Positions 45,874-55,425 are shown, numbered from the stretch's first letter. The stretch: DNA of 60,110 nucleotides from [Phormidium] sp. LEGE 05292 (GCF_015207735.1 NZ_JADEWG010000028.1:1-60110), one strand, 5' to 3'. Program-made: numbers and translations. The notes: generated by a model not told the origin, from the letters alone.

Positions 45874-45987
45874 TTATGCCTGATGAGATTCTAACCAATT
45901 GGTTAAATCAGCATATCCAATAGAAGCAAATAAATGGTTCCAAAAAGCGCGAGAGCAAGGTTTTTTAAATAGTCCTATTTCCAGTGA
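45874..45987 (-). pseudogene. possible coding remnant (37 codons)
   Basis: The minus-strand frame ending at the TAA at 45874 reads SRAFWNHLFASIGYADLTNW followed by LESHQA, which looks like the natural end of a protein, but a TAG lies just upstream (45988) and there is no start codon or ribosome site. I do not recognise the family. A chance frame is possible; the opposite strand also has an open stretch here. Confidence 0.3.
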
Positions 45988-46025
45988 CTATTTAAAATTA
46001 ACAGGGGTTGGATAATTGCTTTTTT

Positions 46026-46670
46026 TCACTCTCCTTCCTTCACCTGACTCCTCACCCATTCTCGAAACAACCGAATTAAACTTGTTTCTCCCATCGTTTT
46101 TCCTAATTCCAAAAACCGCATAATTTCTGCTGACGTTAACAGAGGTAAACTCGGAGATCGATCGCACTCTCTATACTCCCCATCTTCTAACTGCAAAATT
46201 ACCAACCGCCCATTATCATAACGCCAAATTTCAGGAACACCTAAAGCTGTGTAAATGCCTAATCTATTTATTGAACTACTGGTAATATCAATTTCAATTG
46301 CTAAATCTGGTGGGGGATATTCATTCAGATCGATTTGCTCTAAACTGCGAACAATAGCTTCATTTTCAATGTAAAAACATTTATCAGGTTCAAGCCCGCG
46401 TGCCAAATCTTCGCGTTGACAGGTTCTTGAACCTAAACTGCGAATTTCTATATTCAGTTCTTCTGTTAATGCTGTAACAAAACGACCTATCACTTCCGAG
46501 TTACTTTCATGAGGATCTAATGGTGTCATAATTTCTAATTTACCTCGATCGTAGGTCAAGCGAATTCCTGGTTGTTCTGCACAATCTAGCAACAAATCTT
46601 GATATGTTTGCCAGCTAATGTTCTCCAGCACAACTCGGTTAGCACTTTTGTTCAAAGTAGTAGTCATCAT
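46026..46670 (-). CDS. Uma2-family (DUF820) endonuclease-like protein
   Basis: A 214-residue Uma2 protein, PD-(D/E)XK-like fold, a family strongly expanded in cyanobacteria. The core is PPPDLAIEIDITSSSINRLGIYTALGVPEIWRYD, with the Asp and Glu retained but Arg in place of the usual Lys four residues before the tyrosine. The N-terminal SWQTYQDLLLDC and the segment YDRGKLEIMTPL are family markers. The C-terminal helix region is typical. Natural role unknown. It stands alone. Confidence 0.9.
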   Translation of the reverse strand: MMTTTLNKSANRVVLENISWQTYQDLLLDCAEQPGIRLTYDRGKLEIMTPLDPHESNSEVIGRFVTALTEELNIEIRSLGSRTCQREDLARGLEPDKCFYIENEAIVRSLEQIDLNEYPPPDLAIEIDITSSSINRLGIYTALGVPEIWRYDNGRLVILQLEDGEYRECDRSPSLPLLTSAEIMRFLELGKTMGETSLIRLFREWVRSQVKEGE

Positions 46671-46960
46671 AGCGATGTATTTAAAAATGTAATTGCTTAA
46701 CAGTAAATTCTATAACTCTGATTTTAGCCGATCGAACTTAGTCATGCAATTGTTTATATCCACCCAAAAAAACTAACTAAACTATTACAACTAACCAATG
46801 AATAAGCCTTAATTGTTGGAAAAGTGCAAAAAGCCACAATTATTCGCCAAGCGAGCTTATGAAAAAGATTTAATAAATCTAAAAAAAACATCAAGGGAAT
46901 CTCCTAGTGGTAAAGTGAAAAATAAAAATAAATTCACACCACTTATTTAATATAGATTTA

Positions 46961-48325
46961 ATGGAAAAACAGTCATCGTCAGAAAGAGTCAGAGCTCATG
47001 TTTTCATTACTGGCACTGTTCATGGTGTCGGTTATCGCCTAGCTACTTGGGACAAAGCTAACCAATGGGGAATCGGTGGTTGGGTGGAAGAAATACCCGA
47101 TGGACGGGTAGAAGCTGTGTTTGAAGGAAATAAGGAACTTGTCGAAGCTATAATTCGTTGGTGTTACCGAGGGAGTCCTGATGCAGTTGTCAAAAGTGTC
47201 ACAGTCGAATATGAAGAATTAGAGGGATTGAAGGATTTTATTATCAGGCGACCCAGCGAACTTAGTATTAAAAATGAGTTAAAAAATATTAAAGTTAAAA
47301 CTATTAATATCCTCTTGTTTGTACATGGTGTAATTTCCAACGATACTCATTTTTCGGAAACGAAACTATATGATTTACTTTGGGAACCAGTTAAGAAACA
47401 GCATAAACTATCGGAACGAATTGATGATATTATTTCTGTAGATTGGGGTCATTATTTGGCAGATACAGAGGAATCAAGATTAGATGAAAGGTTGGCTAAA
47501 GCAGAGGAGTTTATTGCTAAACAACTAAATTTTAGAGCGAAGCCACAAAATATTACTAATAGTTTAGCAAATAATCCTAACTTACAACCTTGGTGGCGAT
47601 CGCTACTCCACCCCCTCCAAAATCTCATTTGGTCGCAGGGAATTTGTGCAGCTATTTACTATAGTGGAATTGAAGGGAAAATTGCCTTACAACTAGCCGC
47701 TTACAGCCAAATTTTAGAGTTTATAGAAAAGTACCGTCATCAAATTGAGAAAGATTTATCTAGAAAAGAAACCACAATCAAAATTAGATTACACACAATT
47801 AGTAGTGGTTTGGGTACAAATATTGTTAACGATTTCTTACATGGTTTATTTTCCCCAATTGGAACCAGAATTAAAAATGACCCGGAACAAGCGAAAGAAC
47901 CGACAATTGTTAGCAGTCAGATTTTAGCCGAGGAAAAACGAGAAACAGTAGAACGCTATTTATTTTGGCGTGTTGCTGCTGGGAAAAAACATTTAGAACT
48001 GGGATCGATCGTTACTATGGCATCGCAACTTCCGGTTTTATTACTAAGTTCCCAAAGGGTAGTGAATACCTTTGCTAATCAAGAAACTTTATCGGTTGAT
48101 GAAATTGGCATTTCTGAGCAAAGCAAAGAAATCATTTGGAAAGTTTTTTATGGTATAGACGACATATCGGCATTTCCGATTAGTCCTCTATTTGGTAATC
48201 ATCCAGCAATTGAGGACATTGCTATAGAAATGAGTAATAATTACAGTAATTATCCCAATTATTGGGAAAATGAAGTAATTCATACTCATGTAGCTGAACT
48301 TTTGCATAGAAGAGTTGTAAGTTAA
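46961..48325 (+). CDS. acylphosphatase-like domain fused to an alpha/beta-hydrolase-like domain
   Basis: A 454-residue two-domain protein. Residues 9-97 are an acylphosphatase fold (HVFITGTVHGVGYRLATWD); Arg26 is present, but the catalytic Asn of the family, at position 44, is Glu (WVEEIPDGR). Residues about 113-454 look like a divergent alpha/beta hydrolase: NILLFVHGVISNDTHF resembles an oxyanion segment and RLHTISSGLGTNIVNDFL an elbow helix where the usual H-S-L-G is S-G-L-G (282-285), placing Gly at the nucleophile. Both sites thus look inactive. The gene is 6 bases upstream of a normal acylphosphatase gene. Hydrolase assignment is moderate. Confidence 0.75.
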   Translation: MEKQSSSERVRAHVFITGTVHGVGYRLATWDKANQWGIGGWVEEIPDGRVEAVFEGNKELVEAIIRWCYRGSPDAVVKSVTVEYEELEGLKDFIIRRPSELSIKNELKNIKVKTINILLFVHGVISNDTHFSETKLYDLLWEPVKKQHKLSERIDDIISVDWGHYLADTEESRLDERLAKAEEFIAKQLNFRAKPQNITNSLANNPNLQPWWRSLLHPLQNLIWSQGICAAIYYSGIEGKIALQLAAYSQILEFIEKYRHQIEKDLSRKETTIKIRLHTISSGLGTNIVNDFLHGLFSPIGTRIKNDPEQAKEPTIVSSQILAEEKRETVERYLFWRVAAGKKHLELGSIVTMASQLPVLLLSSQRVVNTFANQETLSVDEIGISEQSKEIIWKVFYGIDDISAFPISPLFGNHPAIEDIAIEMSNNYSNYPNYWENEVIHTHVAELLHRRVVS

Positions 48326-48331
48326 AGAATT

Positions 48332-48634
48332 ATGACAAAAGAATCACAAACAAACTTAATTCGCGCTCATGTTTTTGTTTCTGGATTGGTTCAAGGAGTA
48401 GGTTATCGTTATTCTACCTACAATCAAGCAAAGCAATTAGGTGTTTATGGTTGGGTACGCAACTTACCCGATGGTCGTGTAGAGGCTGTTTTTGAAGGGA
48501 AAAAAGCAGAAGTTGAGCAAATAGTTAATTGGTGTCATCAAGGAAGTCGTTCAGCTGAGGTGAAAAATGTAACGATTGAATACGAACAACCTCAAGGTTT
48601 AACAAATTTTGAAATAAAAGGACGAGATTGGTAG
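48332..48634 (+). CDS. acyP: acylphosphatase
   Basis: A 100-residue acylphosphatase, which hydrolyses carboxyl-phosphate bonds. Both catalytic residues are intact: Arg26 in VQGVGYRYST and Asn44 in GWVRNLPDGR. The sequence aligns without gaps with the N-terminal domain of the preceding fusion protein, identical over much of its length (for example PDGRVEAVFEG), so one arose from the other. The 6-base spacing implies co-transcription and translational coupling. Confidence 0.93.
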   Translation: MTKESQTNLIRAHVFVSGLVQGVGYRYSTYNQAKQLGVYGWVRNLPDGRVEAVFEGKKAEVEQIVNWCHQGSRSAEVKNVTIEYEQPQGLTNFEIKGRDW

Positions 48635-48954
48635 GTAAGAATGTAACTTATTTAACTGATTTTCTAGCGCAAATTAATAATCTATTGAATAGAGTAGTTA
48701 CTTCACTAATAATTAATTTAAGTTAAGGAAAATATCTGAAAATATTTTTTTGAAACTATGTCTTCAAAAATACCACTTTATTTGCAACTCACTTCAAACT
48801 AAAAATACGTGGGTCGATCGCTATTTATGAAGGGGTGGGTCAAATCCCATTGGTGATTTCTTGTCTAATTTCTCCGCCTCCCCGCCTCCCCGCGTCAGCC
48901 CCAACCAACTACTTTTGACCACACCATTTTTGGAGTGACCGTAGGGAGTCAGCA
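48635..48954. other. 320-base gap before the J-domain gene
   Basis: AT-rich in the first half; it contains a CCGCCTCCCC tandem (48872-48892), a common cyanobacterial intergenic motif, before the dnaJ-like gene. I see no gene or clear promoter. Confidence 0.5.
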
Positions 48955-49350
48955 ATGAATAAACTAGAGAAATACTATCAAGTACTTGAACTAGAGCCTG
49001 GAGCTTCCTTAGAAGAAATTCAACAGGGGTATAAAGATTTGGCTATGGTGTGGCATCCAGACCGTTTTCCCAATCACCCACGACTGCAACAAAAAGCTCA
49101 TAAAAAGTTGCAAGAAATCAACGAAGCTCATCAACATTTACGTTCCCATACTTACACTTCTGTTTCTATCGCTCCCCCACCCAATCCTGACCTAAAAAAT
49201 CCACCATCTTGCTCGATTCAGAAAAACGGTAGCAACTTTTACCAAGAGCCAAAAACTCCGCCTAAACCTGAAAATATACACCGGGATATTGATGAACATT
49301 TGCGGTTCAGTAATTTCAATCGTAAAGATATGTTTATGTGGTTAGACTAA
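48955..49350 (+). CDS. J-domain (DnaJ-like) protein
   Basis: A 131-residue protein with an N-terminal J domain (residues 4-65): YYQVLELEPGASLEEIQQGYKDLAMVWHPDRFPNHPRLQQKA, containing the essential HPD. The rest is Pro/Asn-rich and without the Gly-Phe or zinc-finger parts of true DnaJ, ending in RFSNFNRKDMFMWLD. It should stimulate an Hsp70; the C-terminal part may pick the client. GTAGGGAGTC lies before the ATG. Confidence 0.9.
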   Translation: MNKLEKYYQVLELEPGASLEEIQQGYKDLAMVWHPDRFPNHPRLQQKAHKKLQEINEAHQHLRSHTYTSVSIAPPPNPDLKNPPSCSIQKNGSNFYQEPKTPPKPENIHRDIDEHLRFSNFNRKDMFMWLD

Positions 49351-49428
49351 AGATTTTTTCAGAGAATTTAGTGGGGATTTGGCGATCGCTAATATGAATC
49401 AACTTAAATACACCTCTCCAAAAAAGAA

Positions 49429-49458
49429 TGTAGAGACGTTGTATACAACGTCTCTACA
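49429..49458. repeat. 30-base perfect palindrome, GTAGAGACGTT family, copy 2
   Basis: TGTAGAGACGTTGTA joined to its exact complement. It matches copy 1 at 40185 except for symmetric core changes. It lies between the J-domain and DUF99 genes. Confidence 0.85.
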
Positions 49459-49547
49459 AGGGCTCCGGGTAATACACTTTTAATTTCTGGAGAAGTCTAG
49501 TTATGAATATTCTCAGTCAGTACATATCCTTTAGTAAATAATCAATC

Positions 49548-50132
49548 ATGAATCTGGCATCTCTATTGAGATTAAATCGCGCAATTCGTGTCATTGGATT
49601 CGATGATGCACCTTTTCAACGTCGCCGAGGAAGTCGTGTAGCCATATCTGGAATTGTCTGTGCCAATACCCGTTTTGAAGGTATGGTTTGGGGGTATGTC
49701 CGACAAGATGGCTGGAACGCTACAGACACAATTTGTCAGTTACTTATTGGCAGCAAATTTTTACCACAATTACACATTTTGCTACTTGATGGGATAGCCT
49801 TTGGTGGCTTCAATATAATAGACCTGCCGCTACTTTCCCAACGACTAGCACTTCCTTGTGTTTCCGTCATGCGCCATCTCCCAAACCTTAACGCAATGGA
49901 AACTGCTTTGCGCCGTCTTCCTCAACCAGAAAAACGCTTAAAAATATTGCAACGTGCAGGTACAATTCATGCCTTTCCACCTTTTTATTTTCAAGTTTGT
50001 GGCGAAACTCCAGAAGTTATTGCTGGGGTACTGCAAAGATTAACAGACTGCGGTAATGTTCCAGAAGCGTTGCGTCTTGCACATTTAATTGGAGCAGCTG
50101 TAATACAAGGTGAAAGTGGTAGATCCGCTTAA
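49548..50132 (+). CDS. DUF99-family protein
   Basis: A 194-residue DUF99 protein, a family related by fold to endonuclease V and best known from archaea. The opening IRVIGFDDAPFQRRRGSRVAISGIV and the central LLLDGIAFGGFNIIDLPLLSQRLALPCVSVMR carry the conserved acidic residues (D-D in GFDDAPF and D in LLLDG) where the nuclease-like site lies, so activity is possible. Not verified biochemically in cyanobacteria to my knowledge. It stands alone between a palindromic repeat and the phytochrome gene. Confidence 0.85.
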   Translation: MNLASLLRLNRAIRVIGFDDAPFQRRRGSRVAISGIVCANTRFEGMVWGYVRQDGWNATDTICQLLIGSKFLPQLHILLLDGIAFGGFNIIDLPLLSQRLALPCVSVMRHLPNLNAMETALRRLPQPEKRLKILQRAGTIHAFPPFYFQVCGETPEVIAGVLQRLTDCGNVPEALRLAHLIGAAVIQGESGRSA

Positions 50133-50402
50133 ATTTGCTAAAAAGTTGTATTTCTTAAAAGTATTTTTACAAAAATATTACAAAATATTAAATATTTTCA
50201 ATATTTGCATAATTAATAACTTTTTTTGTGCATCTTAGTATCAGTTAGTTCAATATTTGAAAGGATAAAAGTAGTTGGTTCAGAAATAATAGTAGAGGGA
50301 AAGTGCGATCGCCATAATCAACAGCAAAATTAAGAAGAAAGATCTATACTTAATCTCATCATACTAGGATAAAATTTTATATCTGGAAGGAAAAATAATA
50401 AT

Positions 50403-52904
50403 ATGACAACAAGGCAAATTATCACAGCTGAAGAAGCTAGTTTAACAAACTGTGAAATGGAACCTATTCAGATTCCTGGTTCAATTCAGCCTCATGGGAT
50501 TCTATTAGTATTACAAGAACCCGATTTGACTATCTTACAAGCTAGTGAAAACACTCTGGAAATTTTGGGAATAAAAGCTGAAAATTTGATTAGTAATAAC
50601 TTGAGTGTATTAATTGACGAATTACAGATTAAGTGCCTCAAAGAATGTTTATCTAGTGAAGAAATTCAGTCATTTAATCCTGTTAAATTTTCCATAAAAT
50701 TCAATCAAAAAACTGTGTCTTTCGATGGCATCATCCATCGTATAAATGGATTATTAATTCTAGAATTAGAGTCAGCAGTATCTATAGAATATATGCCTTT
50801 TTTTAGTTTTTATCATTATATTAGAACCGCCGCTACTAAAATTCAAGAATCGCCTAATTTACAGCAACTATGCCAAAATATAGCTACAGAAGTACGGCAT
50901 CTTTCTGGTTTTGATCGAGTCATGGTATACAAATTTAGCCCCGAAGGTCATGGAGAAGTAATTGCCGAAGATAAACGAGAAGATTTAAACAGTTATTTAG
51001 GATTAAACTACCCTGCTACAGATATTCCTAAACAAGCAAGAAAACTATATTCCTTGAATTGGATAAGATTAATTGCTGATATTAACTATCAACCAGTGCC
51101 TATTACACCACTGAATAATTCTGTCACTGGTAATCCTATAGATTTAAGTTTTTCTGGATTAAGAAGCGTCTCTCCCTTACACATAGAATATCTGCAAAAT
51201 ATGGGTGTTGGTGCTTCTATGTCCATATCTTTAATGAAAGAGCAAAAACTTTGGGGACTTGTCGCTTGCCATCATTATTCACCAAAATATATTAGTTATG
51301 AAGCTCGCACAGCTTGCAAATTTTTAGGACAAGTAATGTCCGTTGAACTCTCTTCCAAAGCCGATCGCGAAAATTACGATTATCAAATCAAACTAAAATC
51401 CCTAATTTCAAGATTTATTGAATATATGTCTAGGGAAAAAAACGTTTCAGATGGTTTACTCAAAAATTATCCTAATCTATTAGAATTAGTCAGCGCAGAA
51501 GGAGCCGCAATTTGTTTAGACCAGGAATTAAGAGTCATTGGCAAAACCCCATCATTAAGCGAACTTAAAAGCTTAACTGAGTGGATAGGTACTCACTTTA
51601 AACAAGATGTTTTCTATACAGATTCCTTACCTAAACTTTATCCAGAAGCTGAAAAATATAAGGATGTAGCTAGTGGCTTAATTGGAATTTCCCTGTCCCA
51701 AACACAAAATCATTATGTTTTATGTTTCCGACCAGAAGTTGTGCAAACAGTGAATTGGGCAGGTAATCCTTATGAACCAGCAAAAATCACTAAAATAATG
51801 GAAGATGGCAGCTTACGTCTCTCGCCTCGCAAATCATTTGAATTGTGGAAAGAAATCGTTAAATTTAAATCCTTACCTTGGAAACAATGCGAAATAGAAG
51901 CTGTACATGAACTCAGAGATGCTATTATTAAAATTGTTCTGCGTCAAGCAGATGAACTAGCTAAATTAATTGCAGCTTTGCAAGAATCTGAAGCCAGAGA
52001 ACGAGAAAAAGCTGCTCAATTAGAACAAGCACTTAAAGAACTTCAGCGTACTCAAACTCAGTTAGTGCAAAGCGAAAAAATGTCAGCTTTGGGGCAAATG
52101 GTAGCTGGTATTGCCCACGAAATTAACAACCCAATTAACTTTATTTACGGGAATTTAAGTCATGCAGATGAATATACACAAGATTTGCTAGACCTGTTGA
52201 ATTTATATCAAAAGTATTTCCCTGAACCTGGAAAGGAAATTACAGAAAAGGCAGAACAGGTAGAATTAGATTTTTTGGTGGAAGACTTGCCAAAACTTTT
52301 GGCTTCTATGAAACTGGGATCAGAACGTATTCGAGAAATTGTTTTAGCATTGCGGAACTTCTCTCGGCTTGATGAAAGTGAAATGAAATTTGTCGATATT
52401 CATGAGGGAATAGATAGCACTCTGTTAATCTTGAGTAATCGCTTGAAATCCAATCCTCATCGTACTGGAATTGATGTAATTAAAGCGTATGGTAAATTGC
52501 CAAAAGTAGAGTGTTATGCTGGTCAACTCAATCAGGTATTTATGAATATTTTAGCTAATGCCATTGACGCTTTAGAAGAGGGAATGGAAAACCCTTCATT
52601 AGTAGATTGGGGAAAAGCAGATTCTCAATATTCATCACCTACGATCGAAATTTGCACCTACTTAGTTGATAATAATTATGTATGTATTCGCATTAAAGAT
52701 AATGGCTGCGGTATTGCAGAAGAAATGCAAAGCCGCTTGTTTGATCCATTTTTTACTACTAAAATGGTAGGTAAAGGTACAGGCATTGGATTGGCAATTA
52801 GCTATGCTGTTGTAGTGGAAAAACACCAAGGTAAGCTCACTTGTAATTCAGTAAAAGGAAAGGGAGCAGAGTTGATTATTGAGATTCCGATAACAGCGTC
52901 TTAA
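50403..52904 (+). CDS. bacteriophytochrome sensor histidine kinase
   Basis: An 833-residue phytochrome. The PAS domain begins [20 protein letters not shown], with Cys17 at the biliverdin-binding position of bacteriophytochromes. The GAF domain has [14 protein letters not shown] (variant of PASDIP) and [15 protein letters not shown], which lacks the Cys that binds phycocyanobilin in Cph1-type proteins, so biliverdin attachment via Cys17 is expected. A PHY domain follows, then a coiled coil ([19 protein letters not shown]), HisKA with [10 protein letters not shown] and HATPase with [11 protein letters not shown] and [10 protein letters not shown]. Ribosome site GGAAGG precedes ATG 50403. No response regulator adjoins. 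Confidence 0.94.
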   Translation: MTTRQIITAEEASLTNCEMEPIQIPGSIQPHGILLVLQEPDLTILQASENTLEILGIKAENLISNNLSVLIDELQIKCLKECLSSEEIQSFNPVKFSIKFNQKTVSFDGIIHRINGLLILELESAVSIEYMPFFSFYHYIRTAATKIQESPNLQQLCQNIATEVRHLSGFDRVMVYKFSPEGHGEVIAEDKREDLNSYLGLNYPATDIPKQARKLYSLNWIRLIADINYQPVPITPLNNSVTGNPIDLSFSGLRSVSPLHIEYLQNMGVGASMSISLMKEQKLWGLVACHHYSPKYISYEARTACKFLGQVMSVELSSKADRENYDYQIKLKSLISRFIEYMSREKNVSDGLLKNYPNLLELVSAEGAAICLDQELRVIGKTPSLSELKSLTEWIGTHFKQDVFYTDSLPKLYPEAEKYKDVASGLIGISLSQTQNHYVLCFRPEVVQTVNWAGNPYEPAKITKIMEDGSLRLSPRKSFELWKEIVKFKSLPWKQCEIEAVHELRDAIIKIVLRQADELAKLIAALQESEAREREKAAQLEQALKELQRTQTQLVQSEKMSALGQMVAGIAHEINNPINFIYGNLSHADEYTQDLLDLLNLYQKYFPEPGKEITEKAEQVELDFLVEDLPKLLASMKLGSERIREIVLALRNFSRLDESEMKFVDIHEGIDSTLLILSNRLKSNPHRTGIDVIKAYGKLPKVECYAGQLNQVFMNILANAIDALEEGMENPSLVDWGKADSQYSSPTIEICTYLVDNNYVCIRIKDNGCGIAEEMQSRLFDPFFTTKMVGKGTGIGLAISYAVVVEKHQGKLTCNSVKGKGAELIIEIPITAS

Positions 52905-53189
52905 ATAAACTACTATGTATTTAAATTTAATATTTAGGTTGATAGGGAGATGGGGGGAGGAATTGACAGTTTTTGCCTAGCACCGAAAATATACAATTTA
53001 GGTGCTTTTTAGCCGATCGCTTCCCTTTAGTAGTCCCGTTCAAACTGGGTTCAAACCCTGGTGTACTCTTAATAATGACTATGTAAAATTTATCAAAAAA
53101 GTGATATAATTCTTCATGGTCATCTATGAATAAAGATGGCAATCAATACTGCTCAGTTTTTTGGTATAGATTTAACTAATTTGGTAAAT

Positions 53190-53756
53190 CTATTTTTCAG
53201 TAGTTGTGGCTTTTTCTGTCGCTTTTTCGATCGCGGCTTTTTCCAAGGCGGCATTTTCCAATGCTGCGGTTGTTAGTGCTTCATCTAAAGTTTTTCTGGC
53301 AGCTTCAGCTTCCGCTATTGATTCGCGAAATTGAATGTTAACTTGGGCAAAATTTTTCAGGGATTTTAACCCTTCTTTGATTTGTTGAATTTGTTCTACG
53401 GTGACTTCTCCAGCAAATAATAAATCAATTTGCGATCGCGCTTCTTGAGCCGCTGGACGTAACTCCTCGACTCGCTGGCGTAAGCTGGCAAATTGGGTTA
53501 AAATTTGCACCGCTTGCACTACCCCAGAATCTTCACCTGTGCTTTCTTTTAGATTCACATTTCCCTCTGCTTTGGCATCTTTAATCATAATTAACTGATC
53601 GGGCCCAAAACCATCTTTTAAATCTATGTCTAATTCTCCTGAATCCATTAATTCTAGTAATTGTTCTATCGCTGCTTCCCGATTTTTTTTTGTGTCATTT
53701 TTACCTGGCACAGTCAAAACTACTGTTGGATCTTCAGCTAAAGTATATTGCGGCAT
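53190..53756 (-). CDS. hypothetical protein with C-terminal coiled coil
   Basis: Unrecognised, about 188 residues. The first two thirds are acidic and mixed (TKKNREAAIEQLLELMDSGE, then LDIDLKDGFGPDQLIMIKD). The last third is a long Ala/Glu helix (EAARKTLDEALTTAALENAA and a Lys/Ala/Glu/Thr tail). The frame starts at TTG 53762, but ATG 53756 follows GAGGGAG. No signal peptide. The gap 52905-53189 upstream of the phytochrome gene end holds no convincing gene. Confidence 0.6.
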   Translation of the reverse strand: MPQYTLAEDPTVVLTVPGKNDTKKNREAAIEQLLELMDSGELDIDLKDGFGPDQLIMIKDAKAEGNVNLKESTGEDSGVVQAVQILTQFASLRQRVEELRPAAQEARSQIDLLFAGEVTVEQIQQIKEGLKSLKNFAQVNIQFRESIAEAEAARKTLDEALTTAALENAALEKAAIEKATEKATTTEK

Positions 53757-53984
53757 ATTCAATCTCCCTCTGTAGTTTATTTACTCAAAAATCTATTCTT
53801 ATTCGTACTTTTATTATACTAAACAACGGGTACACTCAGATCTTGCAGCATTGCAGGCTAATAGAGAAAGTTCATTGAAATGGACTGAAGAATTATTGAT
53901 AATTTTTTGGTGTTGCAGTCAGTTTTAACTGACTTTTGCTATCAGATATTGCGATCGCTTGAACTTCTTTTGAGTGCGATCGAT

Positions 53985-54740
53985 CTATACATTTGGATCT
54001 ATCCCTAACTCGCGCAATCGTTGAGCTAATTGCTCAGCACGTCGAGCTTGTTGTTCGGCGCGTTGAGCTTCCTGCGCGGCGCGTTGAGCTTCCTGCGCGG
54101 CGCGTTGAGCTTCCTGCGCGGCGCGTTGAGCCTCATATTTAACCTGTTCTTCAGGTGTCAAATAGCGTTTTTCTTCTGCGTCGTACCAATATAACCATTC
54201 TCTTGTCACGCCAGAATAATTGCCCCTTTCACACCCAATTCCTAAACCTATTTCAGGCATCCAAACAGGATTTCCTAACTGTAATTCATACTTGCCATTG
54301 ACTAACTTATGGACTTCCAAACGCGGTTTGCGGCGACGACGTGACGAATAAATAACATAATAAAGTATGCCTAACCCTTCATATTCAGCTAATTTATCGC
54401 TGTATTCCTTCCGATAGTTTTGAGAAACGACTTCTAGCACAAAAATTGGTGTAACATTTTCATCCCACAATACATAACTGGGACGCAATTCTTCATCATA
54501 AAACCGTTCTACCCCTAAACTCAAGAAAGCATCTGGGACAATCGCAGGTCGATCGGGGTGATAATAAATACCCATATCGATGCCAAAAAACCAATCCATG
54601 CGTTCTGCCCAAAGAATAAGCAAAATCGCCTTTAGCAATCCTGGTATTAATTCTTGCAGTTCGTTATCCACAGGTGCCTCATCAGAGTCAGGTAGTTCTT
54701 CGGCAGAAGGTAAGTATCTCGGTAGGTTGTACTTTAACAT
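53985..54740 (-). CDS. Uma2-family protein with repetitive C-terminal helix
   Basis: A 251-residue Uma2 protein. The catalytic residues of the family are present: Asp in IVPDAFLSLGV, Glu in IFVLEVVSQNY and Lys in YSDKLAEYEGLGILYYVIY. From about residue 205 the protein continues into a helix of AQEAQRA heptads made by a 21-base tandem repeat (54060-54122), ending RRAEQLAQRLRELGIDP. Such heptad tails are common in cyanobacterial Uma2 proteins and may drive multimerisation. Start ATG 54740 is clear. Confidence 0.9.
   Translation of the reverse strand: MLKYNLPRYLPSAEELPDSDEAPVDNELQELIPGLLKAILLILWAERMDWFFGIDMGIYYHPDRPAIVPDAFLSLGVERFYDEELRPSYVLWDENVTPIFVLEVVSQNYRKEYSDKLAEYEGLGILYYVIYSSRRRRKPRLEVHKLVNGKYELQLGNPVWMPEIGLGIGCERGNYSGVTREWLYWYDAEEKRYLTPEEQVKYEAQRAAQEAQRAAQEAQRAAQEAQRAEQQARRAEQLAQRLRELGIDPNV
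54060..54122 (-). repeat. 21-base coding tandem repeat (3 exact units)
   Basis: Three exact copies of a 21-base unit beginning GCGTTGAGCTTCCTGCGCGG (plus strand) at 54060, 54081 and 54102, with diverged partial units on both sides. Each encodes one seven-residue turn of AQEAQRA in the Uma2 protein. Confidence 0.9.
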
Positions 54741-55017
54741 GGCAGCTTTCCCGCAAACTCACTCGAATTATAGCGTTTCCCTGTCGTGCGATTATTGTAT
54801 TTCTTGTGTCGTCAATTTTGTTAATTAATCAGATTAGATTTATACAATAAATCAAACCCTCTGCCTGTAAAGTAAACTTTAGCTTCTTCCGAATCTTATT
54901 TACCGCAGACTACGCGATACGCCTACGGCACGCTACGCGAACGCATATTCTTGATACAGAAAAGCGATCGCCTATCCTTGAGACAACATAGCAAAAGTGT
55001 TATTTCGCATTGTCATT

Positions 55018-55392
55018 TTATTTATTTATAGGGCAATAATCTGAACAATTAACTGCTTGTGAAGTCAGAGCAATAGAGGGATTTACAGCGCATCGTAGAT
55101 AAGGATTGTTTGTAAAATAACGACAGTTTTTACAAGGAACTTGCTCCAGATTTTTAATGATGGAAATCTTATGTTTGGCAAATTTTAACAGATCCGTAGA
55201 CAGAATCAAGTACATCAACCAAAAGGTAAAAAAAGTACTGGGAATTATATATAATGAAGCAGCAGAAATATCTGGCAAATTCGGTTTATTTACATAGGGT
55301 TCCGAGTTAACTGATTGAATTTCTTTTACTTCATTTATAGTTGATAGCATCGGTTCTGAAGTAGAAAAAATAAGGGAGTTTTCAACTGACAT
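55018..55392 (-). CDS. membrane protein with cysteine-rich C-terminus
   Basis: Unrecognised. I take ATG 55392, eight bases after an AGAGGCG ribosome site, over the longer frame to 55425, giving 124 residues. One membrane segment (about 47-66, LYIIPSTFFTFWLMYLILST) is followed by a short cytoplasmic part with five cysteines, CKNCRYFTNNPYLRCAVNPS and QAVNCSDYCP. The C-x2-C plus later cysteines suggests a zinc or redox site. The 277-base gap upstream (54741-55017) has repeat words of the GCTACGCGAACGC type and nothing else seen. Confidence 0.6.
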   Translation of the reverse strand: MSVENSLIFSTSEPMLSTINEVKEIQSVNSEPYVNKPNLPDISAASLYIIPSTFFTFWLMYLILSTDLLKFAKHKISIIKNLEQVPCKNCRYFTNNPYLRCAVNPSIALTSQAVNCSDYCPINK

Positions 55393-55425
55393 TTTGTTCG
55401 CCTCTGTTACTAAAAGTTTACACAA

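Noticed and set aside
53035-53075. T-arm-like string GGGTTCAAACCC suggesting a tRNA
   Set aside because: No acceptor stem, D-arm or anticodon arm can be paired around it on either strand.
52927-53142. 71-codon minus-strand frame
   Set aside because: No recognisable domain or ribosome site; composition does not resemble neighbouring genes.
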